A stretch of DNA of 64,000 nt from the NCBI RefSeq assembly GCF_001854325.1, contig NZ_CP017755.1:2108001-2172000 (forward strand), written 5' to 3'. The first letter of the stretch is position 1, and every line of letters starts with the position of its first letter. Shown here one piece after another: positions 8,262 through 17,160 of the stretch. The notes under the pieces are model-generated. The model was not told the origin of the DNA. It did no database searches and worked only from the letters and a program-made list of their open reading frames with translations. Origin of the DNA: Cupriavidus malaysiensis. Lineage in GTDB: Bacteria > Pseudomonadota > Gammaproteobacteria > Burkholderiales > Burkholderiaceae. Made by a program: the position numbers and the translations under genes.

Positions 8262-9020
8262 ATGGAACTGAACGCCATCACCACCCTTGTCACCACTCTA
8301 GGGGTGTTTCTCATCTGCTTCATGAAGGGGGCGTTCGGTGGCGGCTTCGCCATCGTGGGCATCCCGATCCTCTCGCTGGTGATGGATCCCGTCACGGCGG
8401 GCGGCTTGCTCGCCCCATTGTTTATCGCTATGGACATCGCCGGATTGCGCTACTGGAAGCCGTCTACTTGGTCGAAGCCGGATTTGCGCCTGCTGGTACC
8501 TGGGCTGGTGGCGGGCATCGGCGTTGGCTACCTGCTGTTCCGCTTCCTCGATCACCGCGCGATCTCGATCGTGATGGCGGCGGTGACGCTGGCCTTCGTG
8601 GGGTTGTGGCTGCTGCGCGGCGGCGAGGTGACGGTGCGCCCGAGATCGTCGCCCAAAGCTGTCGCCGCAGGTTTTACCTCGGGCATCACCACGATGGTCG
8701 CGCACTCGGGTGGTCCCCCGCTAGCGATGTATCTGCTGCCGCTCGGCCTGAGTAAGTATGTCTATGCGGGAACAACAAGCATGTTCTTTATCGTCGGCAA
8801 CCTTGTCAAGGCGGTACCCTGGCTCGCGCTGGCGCGCCCCACAGGCCCGGTGTGGATGCTGATGGGCATTAGCCTGCTCGCTGTGCCGACAGGCGTCTGG
8901 CTCGGGTGGCGCCTGCATGACAGACTCGATCAGCAGCAGCTTTATCGGGCATGCTATGGCTTGCTCGTCCTCACAGCGGCAAAACTCATGTGGGATGGAG
9001 TTGCGGGCTACGCGAGTTGA
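8262..9020 (+). CDS. TauE/SafE family sulfite/organosulfonate exporter
   Basis: 252 residues with about eight hydrophobic segments. The first is NAITTLVTTLGVFLICFMKGAFGGGFAIVGIPILSLVM, carrying the glycine-rich GAFGGGFAIVGIP signature, and the second family repeat, near residue 140, has SGITTMVAHSGGPPLAMYLLP. These inner-membrane permeases export sulfite, sulfoacetate or related anions. ATG 8262 is chosen over the in-frame ATG 8181 because the latter would add a polar tail encoded by the promoter region. The divergent MocR gene suggests induction by an amino compound such as taurine, by analogy with TauR; this is inference. Confidence 0.87.
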   Translation: MELNAITTLVTTLGVFLICFMKGAFGGGFAIVGIPILSLVMDPVTAGGLLAPLFIAMDIAGLRYWKPSTWSKPDLRLLVPGLVAGIGVGYLLFRFLDHRAISIVMAAVTLAFVGLWLLRGGEVTVRPRSSPKAVAAGFTSGITTMVAHSGGPPLAMYLLPLGLSKYVYAGTTSMFFIVGNLVKAVPWLALARPTGPVWMLMGISLLAVPTGVWLGWRLHDRLDQQQLYRACYGLLVLTAAKLMWDGVAGYAS

Positions 9021-9194
9021 GGGTCTTCCGCGCGGCGCCGAATTTCGCCCACGCGACTGTTGAGCATACTCCCGCTGCCTCTAGTCCACTGAACTCCAAT
9101 TCGTCTGGAGGGAGAATAGGACGACGGCAAACACCTAGCGAGAAGGAACGGAGACGGGCATCCACGAGTGGAACTGAGACGACTGCGGCTGGGC

Positions 9195-9569
9195 TTACTG
9201 CCCTGCTTCGATACATTGTTGGCGCGCCGCGGCCTCCTGGATCGCATCGGAGATGCGGGCTGCCTGCTCCGCCAGCGTGCGCGCTGCGGCGGCCACGAGA
9301 CCTTGCAGCGCGTCGGTGGTCGTCTTATCCAGCATCGCCGGTTCGCCCGCATCATTCGCGGCCTCGTCGTTGATCAGGGCACGCGTGACGGCCTCGATGC
9401 CGTAGGCGATCGCCTGCGTCGTGTTCAGCAGATCGATCAGATCATTGGCGCAGGGAAGCGGCGTGCCGTTCGCGCGCGCGTCGGGCGCTACGCCGGCCAG
9501 TTGGTGCACGCTGGCGCTGCGCGCGAACTCACGGGGGCAGTTCATCGGCTTGGCGGTGGACTTGGCCAT
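9195..9569 (-). CDS. hypothetical protein, 124 aa
   Basis: Starts MAKSTAKPMNCPREFARSAS with a strong Shine-Dalgarno (GGAGGTGAACC before ATG 9569), which supports it as a real gene. It is soluble and mostly helical: residues 43-124 form long Ala/Glu-rich helices (LLNTTQAIAYGIEAVTRALIN and ALQGLVAAAARTLAEQAARI). No motif is recognised. It stands alone between convergent or unrelated genes. Confidence 0.55.
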   Translation of the reverse strand: MAKSTAKPMNCPREFARSASVHQLAGVAPDARANGTPLPCANDLIDLLNTTQAIAYGIEAVTRALINDEAANDAGEPAMLDKTTTDALQGLVAAAARTLAEQAARISDAIQEAAARQQCIEAGQ

Positions 9570-9787
9570 GGTTCACCTCCGCCGGCGTGATGACGGCCTG
9601 GCAGACCGCTTCGGCGTGGCGCTCGTGGAAAAGAGGCGGGCAACGATGCCGCTTTCATCGCGCGTGCGCTTGGCGACGTGGCCCGCGCCCGTGGCATGAG
9701 CCAGGTGGCCCGCGATGCGGCTGCATCCCGAATTGGCGGGCACCTGACAGCCAGGGGAGGCTCGCCCCGCCTCCGCGCTCCATTCAA

Positions 9788-10348
9788 TCAATGCTTCTGC
9801 GCCTTGTAGGTGCCGACCAGCTCCGCCTCGGCCAGCACATGGCCCTGCATGGCGCGTTCCAGCGCGCTGCGGTCGGGCGTGCCGAGGTCCGGCAGCACCA
9901 CGTCCAAGGCGTACAGGCGATGGAAGTAGCGATGCCTGCCCACCGGCGGGCAGGCCGCGCCGTAGCCGGTGCGCTGCCAGCCGTTGCTGCCCTGGCGCGT
10001 GCCGGGCGGCAGCCCGGCGGCGGACACTGCTTCGGGCAGCCCTGCGGTGTCGGGCGGCAGGTCGTACAGGATCCAATGCACCCAGGTCATGCGCGGCGCG
10101 GCCGGGTCGGGCGCGTCCGGGTCCTCGATGATCAGTGCCAGGCTGCGCGTGCCGGCGGGCACACCGGACCAGTCCAGCGGTGGCGATACGCCGGCCCCGT
10201 CGCAGCTGAAGCGCTGCGGCAGGACGGCACCGGCATGAAACGCGGGAGATGTGAGGGTAAGCGGCATGGCAAGCCTCGTCTGGGCAGGAAGCGAAGCCAC
10301 CAGCAGCGGGCCCAGTATCAGGACAGCGAGGCGCGATCGGCGCGGCAT
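9788..10348 (-). CDS. YbhB/YbcL family (PEBP) protein, secreted
   Basis: 186 residues. An N-terminal signal peptide (MPRRSRLAVLILGPLLVASLPAQT) precedes a phosphatidylethanolamine-binding-protein fold: LPQRFSCDGAGVSPPLDWSGVPAGTRSLALIIEDPDAPDP, then the second conserved block MTWVHWILYDLPPDTAGLPE and the GYGAACPP ligand-pocket loop with HRYFHRLYALD. These hold the conserved Asp-Pro-Asp-Ala-Pro and His residues of the anion-binding site. Bacterial members are small ligand-binding proteins of unclear role. ATG 10348 was chosen because it gives a good signal peptide; the longer frame to 10525 is unlikely. Confidence 0.88.
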   Translation of the reverse strand: MPRRSRLAVLILGPLLVASLPAQTRLAMPLTLTSPAFHAGAVLPQRFSCDGAGVSPPLDWSGVPAGTRSLALIIEDPDAPDPAAPRMTWVHWILYDLPPDTAGLPEAVSAAGLPPGTRQGSNGWQRTGYGAACPPVGRHRYFHRLYALDVVLPDLGTPDRSALERAMQGHVLAEAELVGTYKAQKH

Positions 10349-10604
10349 GGCGGCTCCCGGGCGGTGCGCCGCCGGCATGCGGCGGCACTGATTCACCCTA
10401 GGGCGGCGCGCAGCGTCCTGCAAGCCCGGCACGCGCCGCGGGCGGTGCCGGAGCCGGCCGCCGCCCGCGGCGCGCCATGGCGCCTGCCCGCCACTTGGCG
10501 CCGGCCCAACCACCGCCGCGCGCACTTTCCCGCGCGGCTGCGCGCCCGCGCTTTGGCCGCCCGGCGCCGTGCGTGTAAACTGTGCGATTTTTCATTCCGG
10601 CGGT

Positions 10605-11348
10605 ATGTCGCAAATGCCCCGGCGCACCGGTCTCAGCGGCCCCACGCTCATACGCGTGCTGGCCCGCCTGACCGACGCCGCAGCTCCCGAATCGAAGCGG
10701 TCGCTCTCGGACCAGCTCAGCCAGTGGCTGGGCTGGACCGAAGCCATTGCCTTGTCCACGGCCCTGAAAGCCCCTGCGGCCGAAACGGCGGCCGGCGCGC
10801 GCGCGCCGTCTGCGCAGTGCGATGCCGAGGCGGCGGAATGTGCGCGCGTGCGCACGGCGCTGGCCGAAGCCGTGCGGGAGGACGGCGCGCTCGCCGCCCG
10901 GCGCCGCGCGCCCGCCCGCACGGCGCTGCCGGAACCCGGCGGCACGGTGGCCTATGCGGTCTACCGCCAGCGCTATCTCACGTTGCAGCAGACCATGGAG
11001 ACCGGCATCGCCGGCCTGCGCGGCCGCCTGCGCACCGCCCTCGCGGCCGGCGCGCCGGGCATGGCCAAGCTGGCCATGGTCGACGCCGTCATGGAGCGCG
11101 TGATGAGCGCACACGAGCGCAGCCTGCTCGCCGCCGTGCCGGGGATGCTCGAGACACACTTCACGCGGCTGCGCCAGGGCGAGGAAGTCCGGCTGGCCGC
11201 CGCGCTCGCCGAAGGCCGGCCCGCTCCCGTGGCGGCGGGCGCGTGGCAGAGCGCGTTCCGCCGCGATATGCAGAGCGTGCTGCTCGCCGAACTGGAAATC
11301 CGCTTCCAGCCCATCGACGGACTGCTGGCCGCGCTGCGCGCCAGCTAA
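10605..11348 (+). CDS. DUF3348 family protein, first gene of a stator-like operon
   Basis: 247 residues starting MSQMPRRTGLSGPTLIRVLARLTDAAAPESKRSLSDQLSQWLGWTEAI, the family's typical N terminus. There is no signal peptide or membrane helix; the protein is predicted cytoplasmic and largely helical. Conserved blocks include VAYAVYRQRYLTLQQTME (about 107-124) and the C-terminal WQSAFRRDMQSVLLAELEIRFQPIDGLLAALR. It is followed after 10 bp by the DUF802 channel-like gene. The same four-gene order recurs in related genomes as I recall, so it may be an assembly or regulatory factor for the channel complex. Function is unknown. Confidence 0.8.
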   Translation: MSQMPRRTGLSGPTLIRVLARLTDAAAPESKRSLSDQLSQWLGWTEAIALSTALKAPAAETAAGARAPSAQCDAEAAECARVRTALAEAVREDGALAARRRAPARTALPEPGGTVAYAVYRQRYLTLQQTMETGIAGLRGRLRTALAAGAPGMAKLAMVDAVMERVMSAHERSLLAAVPGMLETHFTRLRQGEEVRLAAALAEGRPAPVAAGAWQSAFRRDMQSVLLAELEIRFQPIDGLLAALRAS

Positions 11349-11358
11349 CCAGGACATC

Positions 11359-14300
11359 ATGACCCGAACCCTCATTCCCTCGATCGTCTTCTTGGCAGGC
11401 CTGGCCGTGTTGGGCTGGGTCGGCGCCGGCTACGCGGCCAGCAACCTGCCGGCCCTGGCCGTCACCCTGCTGATCGCCGCCTGCTACGTGACCGGTGCCG
11501 TCGAGCTGCGGCGCTACCGCCAGGCCACCGATTCGCTGGCGCAGGCCGTGGCCGGGCTGGACACGGCCCCGGCCAACCTCGGCGACTGGCTGCAGCGCCT
11601 GCATCCGAGCCTGCGCCATGCCGTGCGCCTGCGCGTCGAGGGTGAGCGTGCCGCCCTGCCCGGCCCCGCGCTGACCCCTTACCTGGTCGGCCTGCTGGTG
11701 CTGCTGGGCATGCTGGGCACCTTCCTCGGCATGGTCGCCACGCTGCGCGGCACCGGCATGGCGCTCGACAGCGCGACCGACCTGCAGGCCATCCGCGCCT
11801 CGCTGGCCGCGCCGGTCAAGGGCCTGGGCTTCGCCTTCGGCACCTCGGTCGCCGGCGTGGCCACCTCCGCCATGCTGGGACTGCTGTCCGCGCTGTTCCG
11901 CCGCGAACGCATCGAAGCCGCGCAGGCGCTCGACGCCCGCGCCACCACCACCCTGCGCGCTTACTCCCAACAGCACCAGCGCGAGGCATCGCTGCAGTTG
12001 CTGGAGCGCCAGGCCGAGGCGATGCCGGGCCTGGTGGAAGGACTGCAAGCGATGATGCGTGCCGTCGCGCAGCAGAACCAGGAACTGGGCGAGCGCCTGG
12101 CCGCCAGCCAGGCGGCCTTCCACGACCGCACGGAGTCCACCTACAAGCAACTGGCCGCCTCGGTCGAGCAATCGCTCAAGGACAGCGTCGCCCACAGCGC
12201 CCAGGCCGCCGGCGCGGCGATCCAGCCGGCCGTCGAAACCACCATGGCAGGCCTGGCCCGCGAAGCCGAGACCTGGCGCGACACCGTGACGCACGCCGTG
12301 CAGCAGCAGCTGGACGGCCTGTCGGAGCGCTTCGCCACCACCACCGGCGCGGTGGCCGGCCTCTGGCAGCAGGCGCTCACCGAACACCAGCGCGCCGGCA
12401 CGGCCCAGGCCGAAGCGCTGCGCAGCTCGCTCGACGGCTTCGCCGCCACCTTCGCGCAACGCTCGGCCGGACTGGTCGAGCAGGTCTCGGCGCGCCTGGA
12501 CCTGGCCGCGGACAAGGCCGCGCAGGCCTGGGAACAGGCCCTGACCAGCCAGCGCGGCCACAGCGAGGCGCTGGCCGCCGACCACCGCGAGGCCCTGGCC
12601 GGGACGGCCGCGGCCTTTGCCGGGCAGGCCGAAGCGCTGCTGCGCACGGTCGACCGCTCGCACGCCGAACTGCAGGCACAGCTCGCCAGCCAGGACGCGC
12701 AACGGCTCGATGCCTGGACCAGCGCCCTCGGCACGGTCGCCGACGGTCTGCGCCAGCAATGGGAGCAGACCGGCACCCAGGCCGCCGCGCGCCAGCAGGC
12801 CATCTGCGACGCCCTGGCCCAGAGCGCCCGCGACATTTCCTCGCAGGCCGAGGCCTACAACAGCAAGACCGTCGCCGAGATCGACCGTCTGGTCCTGGCC
12901 GCCGCCGAAGCCCCCAAGGCCGCGCTGGCCATGCAGGCCGAACTGGCCGCGCGCGACGAGCAGCGCCTCGCCACCTGGACGGACTCCCTCGCCACCATGG
13001 CCCAAGCCCTGCGCCAGGAATGGGAACAGACCGGCACCCAGGCGGCCGCGCGCCAACAGGCCATCTGCGACGCCCTGGCCCAGAGCGCCCGCGACATTTC
13101 CTCGCAGGCCGAGGCCTACAACAGCAAGACCGTGGCCGAGATCGACCGTCTGGTCCTGGCCGCCGCCGAAGCGCCCAAGGCCGCGCTCGCCATGCAGGCC
13201 GAACTGGCCGCGCGCGACGAGCAGCGCCTCGCCACCTGGACCGAGTCCCTGGCGACCATGGCCCAGGCCCTGCGCCAGGAGTGGGAGCAGACCGGCACCC
13301 AGGCCGCCGCCCGCCAGCAGGCCATCTGCGATGCGCTCGCCCAGAGCGCCCGCGACATCTCCTCGCAAGCGGAGGCCTACAACAGCAAGACCGTCGCCGA
13401 GATCGACCGCCTGGTCCTGGCCGCCGCCGAGGCTCCCAAGGCCGCGCTGGCCATGCAGGCCGAACTGGCCGCGCGCGACGAGCAGCGCCTCGCCACCTGG
13501 ACCGAGTCCCTGGCGACCATGGCCCAGGCCCTGCGCCAGGAATGGGAGCAGACCGGCACCCAGGCGGCCGCGCGCCAACAGGCCATCTGCGACGCCCTGG
13601 CCCAGAGCGCCCGCGACATCTCCTCGCAGGCCGAGGCCTACAACAGCAAGACCGTGGCCGAGATCGACCGCCTGGTCCTGGCCGCCGCCGAAGCCCCCAA
13701 GGCCGCGCTGGCCATGCAGGCCGAACTGGCCGCGCGCGACGAGCAGCGCCTCGCCACCTGGACGGACTCCCTGGCGACCATGGCCCAGGCCCTGCGCCAG
13801 GAATGGGAACAGACCGGCACCCAGGCGGCCGCGCGCCAGCAGGCCATCTGCGACGCCCTGGCCCAGAGCGCCCGCGACATCTCCTCGCAGGCCGAGGCCT
13901 ACAACAGCAAGACCGTGGCCGAGATCGACCGCCTGGTCCTGGCCGCCGCCGAAGCGCCCAAGGCCGCGCTCGCCATGCAGGCCGAACTGGCCGCGCGCGA
14001 CGAGCAGCGCCTCGCCACCTGGACGGACTCCCTCGCCACCATGGCCCAGGCCCTGCGCCAGGAATGGGAGCAGACCGGCACCCAGGCCGCCGCGCGCCAG
14101 CAGGCCATCTGCGATGCGCTCGCCCAGAGCGCCCGCGACATCTCCTCGCAGGCCGAGGCCTACAACAGCAAGACCATTGCCGAGATCGACCGCCTGGTCC
14201 TGGCTGCCGCCGAGGCTCCCAAGGCCGCGCTGGCCATGCAGGCCGAACTGGCCTCCCGCGACGAGCAGCGGCTGGCCAACTGGACCGGCTCGCTGGATGC

Positions 14301-15021
14301 CATCGCCCAGGCCCTGCGCCAGGAATGGGAGCAGACCGGCACCCAGGCCGCCGCGCGCCAGCAGGCCATCTGCGACACGTTGGCCGACACGGCACGCGGC
14401 ATCGCCGCCCAGGCCCAGGCCCACCATGACAGCTCGGTCGCCGAGGTCGCGCGCTTGATGCAGGCCGCTGCCGAAGCCCCGCGTGCCGCCGCCGAGACCC
14501 TCGGCGAGCTGCGCCAGAAACTGTCCGACAGCATGGCACGCGACCAGGCCATGCTCGAAGAGCGCGCCAGCATGCTGTCTACGCTGGAAACCCTGCTGCA
14601 GGCGGTCGGCCAGGCCTCCACGGAACAACGCGCGGCGGTGGAAAGCCTGGTCGCCGGGGCGTCCTCGCTGCTGGAACAGGCCGGCGCGCGCTTCGCCGGC
14701 CAGGTCGAGTCCGAAGGCAGCCGGCTGGAAGCCATGGCGGCCCAGGTCACCGGCAGCGCGGTGGAAGTCGCCAGCCTGGGCGAAGCTTTCGGCGTGGCCG
14801 TGCAGCTGTTCAGCGAATCCAGCGACAAGCTGGGCGCCCAGCTCCAGCGCATCGAGGCCGCCCTGGACAAGTCGATGGCACGCAGTGACGAGCAGCTCGC
14901 CTACTACGTGGCGCAGGCGCGCGAAGTGGTCGACCTGAGCGTGATGTCGCAGAAGCAGATCCTCGACGACCTGCAGCAGCTCGCCGCCACGCAGGCGGCC
15001 AACGGCGCCGAGGCGGCATGA
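11359..15021 (+). CDS. DUF802 protein: MotA/ExbB/ZorA-like channel subunit with long repetitive tail
   Basis: 1220 residues. Four hydrophobic helices sit at about 5-27, 29-50, 107-129 and 152-180. The third reads LGMLGTFLGMVATLRG, like ExbB FGTVWGIM, and the fourth LGFAFGTSVAGVATS, like ExbB/TolQ ATAIGL. This puts Thr121 and Thr162 at the positions of the proton-path threonines. Residues 181-1220 have no hydrophobic segment and are Ala/Gln/Glu-rich helix or coiled coil, as in the tail of ZorA. Residues 472-1080 are seven 87-residue repeats, six nearly identical. The stop overlaps the start of the OmpA partner by 4 bp (ATGA), indicating coupled translation. Channel function is inferred from these residues and from the partner. 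Confidence 0.8.
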   Translation: MTRTLIPSIVFLAGLAVLGWVGAGYAASNLPALAVTLLIAACYVTGAVELRRYRQATDSLAQAVAGLDTAPANLGDWLQRLHPSLRHAVRLRVEGERAALPGPALTPYLVGLLVLLGMLGTFLGMVATLRGTGMALDSATDLQAIRASLAAPVKGLGFAFGTSVAGVATSAMLGLLSALFRRERIEAAQALDARATTTLRAYSQQHQREASLQLLERQAEAMPGLVEGLQAMMRAVAQQNQELGERLAASQAAFHDRTESTYKQLAASVEQSLKDSVAHSAQAAGAAIQPAVETTMAGLAREAETWRDTVTHAVQQQLDGLSERFATTTGAVAGLWQQALTEHQRAGTAQAEALRSSLDGFAATFAQRSAGLVEQVSARLDLAADKAAQAWEQALTSQRGHSEALAADHREALAGTAAAFAGQAEALLRTVDRSHAELQAQLASQDAQRLDAWTSALGTVADGLRQQWEQTGTQAAARQQAICDALAQSARDISSQAEAYNSKTVAEIDRLVLAAAEAPKAALAMQAELAARDEQRLATWTDSLATMAQALRQEWEQTGTQAAARQQAICDALAQSARDISSQAEAYNSKTVAEIDRLVLAAAEAPKAALAMQAELAARDEQRLATWTESLATMAQALRQEWEQTGTQAAARQQAICDALAQSARDISSQAEAYNSKTVAEIDRLVLAAAEAPKAALAMQAELAARDEQRLATWTESLATMAQALRQEWEQTGTQAAARQQAICDALAQSARDISSQAEAYNSKTVAEIDRLVLAAAEAPKAALAMQAELAARDEQRLATWTDSLATMAQALRQEWEQTGTQAAARQQAICDALAQSARDISSQAEAYNSKTVAEIDRLVLAAAEAPKAALAMQAELAARDEQRLATWTDSLATMAQALRQEWEQTGTQAAARQQAICDALAQSARDISSQAEAYNSKTIAEIDRLVLAAAEAPKAALAMQAELASRDEQRLANWTGSLDAIAQALRQEWEQTGTQAAARQQAICDTLADTARGIAAQAQAHHDSSVAEVARLMQAAAEAPRAAAETLGELRQKLSDSMARDQAMLEERASMLSTLETLLQAVGQASTEQRAAVESLVAGASSLLEQAGARFAGQVESEGSRLEAMAAQVTGSAVEVASLGEAFGVAVQLFSESSDKLGAQLQRIEAALDKSMARSDEQLAYYVAQAREVVDLSVMSQKQILDDLQQLAATQAANGAEAA
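12772..14598 (+). repeat. tandem array of 261-bp coding repeats (7 units)
   Basis: Units begin at 12772, 13033, 13294, 13555, 13816, 14077 and 14338, each starting with the codons for GTQAAARQQAIC. The first six differ almost only at wobble positions and a few Ser/Glu/Asp changes. The seventh has diverged (DTLADTARGIAAQAQA...). Unit length is exactly 87 codons, so copy number can change without a frameshift. The near identity points to recent duplication or gene conversion. Confidence 0.95.
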
Positions 15022-15665
15022 GGGAGGACATCGACGCCGGCGTGGAACCGGCCGCCCCGATCTGGGCCGTCTTCGGCGACCTGATGTCCGTGCTGCTGGG
15101 CGCCTTCGTGCTGGTCCTGCTGGGCGCCATCGGCATGCAGCTCGAACTGACGGCACGGCTGGAAGACGAGGTCCGGCACCGCCAGGAGGAAATGCAGCGC
15201 CGCGAGTCGCTCGAGAAGGCGCTGGCGGTGCCGCTGGCAGCCGGCCGCGTGACCCTGGTCAACGGCCGCATCGGCATCAGCGGCAGCGTGCTGTTCGCCC
15301 TCAACTCCGACCAGCTCCAGCCCGAAGGCCGCGACCTGCTGAAGAGCCTGGCGGGGCCGCTGTCGGCCTACCTCAGCGCGCGTGACGAGATCCTGATGGT
15401 GAGCGGCTTCACCGACGACCAGCAGGTCAAGGAAAGCAACCGCCGCTTCGCCGACAACTGGGAGCTGTCGGCCCAGCGCGCGCTGACGGTGACGCGCGCG
15501 CTGATCGAGGCCGGCGTCCCGCCCGCCTCGGTCTTCTCGGCCGCCTTCGGCGCCGAGCAGCCGGTCACCTCGAACGCCGACGCCGAAGGCCGCGCGAAGA
15601 ACCGCCGCGTCGAGATCGCGCCGATCCCGCGCGGCTCCACCGGCGCGGCGAAACCTCGTGGCTGA
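15018..15665 (+). CDS. OmpA/MotB-like partner with N-terminal membrane helix (ZorB-like)
   Basis: 215 residues. One membrane helix (about 17-40, WAVFGDLMSVLLGAFVLVLLGAIG) carries Asp21 at its cytoplasmic end, the position of the proton-carrying Asp in MotB, ExbD, TolR and ZorB. A short linker follows, then an OmpA_C peptidoglycan-binding domain (about 90-210) with VSGFTDD, NWELSAQRALTVTRALIEAGV, FGAEQPV and the closing NRRVEI motif. The start overlaps the stop of the DUF802 gene by 4 bp. The architecture is that of a cell-wall-anchored stator half, so the two products should form a membrane motor or gated channel. The OmpA domain itself is certain; the motor role is inferred. Confidence 0.88.
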   Translation: MREDIDAGVEPAAPIWAVFGDLMSVLLGAFVLVLLGAIGMQLELTARLEDEVRHRQEEMQRRESLEKALAVPLAAGRVTLVNGRIGISGSVLFALNSDQLQPEGRDLLKSLAGPLSAYLSARDEILMVSGFTDDQQVKESNRRFADNWELSAQRALTVTRALIEAGVPPASVFSAAFGAEQPVTSNADAEGRAKNRRVEIAPIPRGSTGAAKPRG

Positions 15666-16494
15666 CGGCATCATGGACCGTGGCATGGCGGAGCCCGCAC
15701 AGGGTGCGGCGCACGCGGCGCCGGCCGGCCCGTCAGCCACCGCCCCGCACGATGCGCCGGCCCAGGCACCGACCCCGGCGGGCAACGATGCGCCGCCGGA
15801 TGCCATGCAACAACTCGAAGCCTGGCAGGCATGCGGCGCTGACCGCCTCGACCCGGTACGCTTCCGCCTGATGCAGGCCCTGGCGCGCCGTGCCGCGCCC
15901 CACCAGGGCGCAGCGCGGCGCGTGCTCGACGACAAGCTGGCGGCCCGGCTCTCTGCCTATCGCCTCGCGCTCGAAGCGGCGGGTACCAAGGCGGCGGCAT
16001 CGACCGATTCCATCCCATCCTCCACGCCCGGCACCGCTGCGGCGGCACCGCCGGCCGCACCGCGCCTGCCCGCACGCGGTGCGCTGGCGGCACTGGCCGA
16101 CCAGCTCGCCGGCCGCGCCCGGGCCAGAAGCACGGCAGAGCCCCCCGCGACCGCAAGCGCACGGATCGCCACGCCGGCCCGGCCGCCAGTCCCGGCCGAG
16201 CCGGAACTGATCGACTACTTCCGCGACACCTGGACCCGCGTCAGCGCCAACCAGCGCGTGCAGCAATCGCTGCAGCAGGTGCCCGAGCATGCCGGCCCGC
16301 TCAATTCCCACTACCTGATCCACCGCTCGCTGACGCTGATGCAGGAATTGTCGCCGGAATACCTGCACCAGTTCCTCTCCTATGTCGACGCCCTGACGCT
16401 GCTCGAACAGATGCAGCGGGTCGACGCCGCGCCAGCGGCGGAGGCGCCCGCGGGCGCGGTGGTGCGCAAGAAGACGCGGGCCAAGGCGCGCTAG
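15658..16494 (+). CDS. DUF2894 family protein, last gene of stator-like operon
   Basis: 278 residues from GTG 15658, which overlaps the preceding stop by 8 bp; ATG 15673 is an alternative start 5 codons later. Residues 1-180 are Ala/Pro-rich and low complexity. The conserved part is the C-terminal 90 residues (LIDYFRDTWTRVSANQRVQQSL...GPLNSHYLIHRSLTLMQELSPEYLHQFLSYVDALTLLEQM). There is no signal peptide or membrane helix. Position in the operon suggests a cytoplasmic partner of the channel tail. The gene converges with the SRPBCC gene, the two ends overlapping by 4 bp. Confidence 0.78.
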   Translation: MADGIMDRGMAEPAQGAAHAAPAGPSATAPHDAPAQAPTPAGNDAPPDAMQQLEAWQACGADRLDPVRFRLMQALARRAAPHQGAARRVLDDKLAARLSAYRLALEAAGTKAAASTDSIPSSTPGTAAAAPPAAPRLPARGALAALADQLAGRARARSTAEPPATASARIATPARPPVPAEPELIDYFRDTWTRVSANQRVQQSLQQVPEHAGPLNSHYLIHRSLTLMQELSPEYLHQFLSYVDALTLLEQMQRVDAAPAAEAPAGAVVRKKTRAKAR

Positions 16495-17027
16495 CCTCCC
16501 ATCCCCTCCAGCCGCGCCTTCAGCCGCACCACCGCCTCGGCCGACTCGGCCTCGACGCGGCGGCGCAGCACCAGCTGATTGAGAATGGCGAAACCGAGCG
16601 TGGGCGAACGGTAGCGGAAGTCGCGCGAGAAGCGCGTCTGGTCGCCCTCTTCCCGCAGCGTGTAGGCCACGGTGCCGGCCGGACGGCCTTCGATGGTGCC
16701 GGCGATGGCCCAGAAAGCCGGGCGCTGGCGCGCCGTCACGGTCCACACCACGACGCCGCTGCGCCCTGCCACCCGGAAGGTTTCGCTCACCTGCTCGCCC
16801 GGCTGCAGCGGATGGCCGGTGGCCCCGGACACGGCCAGCGACGATGGATGCCAGTCGGGCCAGTGGGCGGGCGTGGTGACATAGTCGAACACGTGCTGCG
16901 CCGAACGCGCGATCACGACCTCGTTGTGGACCTGGGTGGTCAGGTCCCAGGGCAGCGGCAGCAGGCAGGCGGCAGCGGCCGCGCACAGCACGGCCACGCC
17001 GAGCACCCAGGCCTTGCGCAGGGGCAT
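16491..17027 (-). CDS. SRPBCC family protein with N-terminal membrane anchor
   Basis: 178 residues. A hydrophobic N terminus (MPLRKAWVLGVAVLCAAAAACLLPLP, about 6-25) is followed by a START/SRPBCC fold: VHNEVVIARSAQHVFDYVTTPAHWPDWHPSS is the hallmark first strand-helix, and the C-terminal helix is VEAESAEAVVRLKARLEGM. These proteins bind hydrophobic ligands in a helix-grip pocket. The protein is probably exported or membrane-tethered. Ligand is unknown. It does not share direction with the stator operon. Confidence 0.8.
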   Translation of the reverse strand: MPLRKAWVLGVAVLCAAAAACLLPLPWDLTTQVHNEVVIARSAQHVFDYVTTPAHWPDWHPSSLAVSGATGHPLQPGEQVSETFRVAGRSGVVVWTVTARQRPAFWAIAGTIEGRPAGTVAYTLREEGDQTRFSRDFRYRSPTLGFAILNQLVLRRRVEAESAEAVVRLKARLEGMGG

Positions 17028-17160
17028 GGTCGGCGCCTCCGGGGCTGGCGCCCCGCGGTGGGGCGCGATGTGTTCAGTGTAGGCGGTGGTGTTGGTGCCG
17101 GTGGGCTGGATGCGCGGGTATCGCACCGAGGGCTTGCGGCGGGGGGCTCGCTTGCTGGAG

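Noticed and set aside
9573..10388. Minus-strand 271-codon frame overlapping the PEBP gene
   Set aside because: It overlaps the convincing PEBP gene in another frame and gives Arg/Pro-rich sequence without motifs.
11161..15156. 1331-codon open frame on the minus strand and several long plus-strand frames across the DUF802 gene
   Set aside because: They arise from GC-rich codon bias and the repeated coding unit of the real gene. Translations are low complexity (Arg/Pro/Gly) with no family motif.
10605..16494. Calling this locus a Zorya defence system
   Set aside because: ZorC, ZorD and ZorE are absent, and the two extra genes are DUF3348 and DUF2894, so only the motor resemblance is supported.
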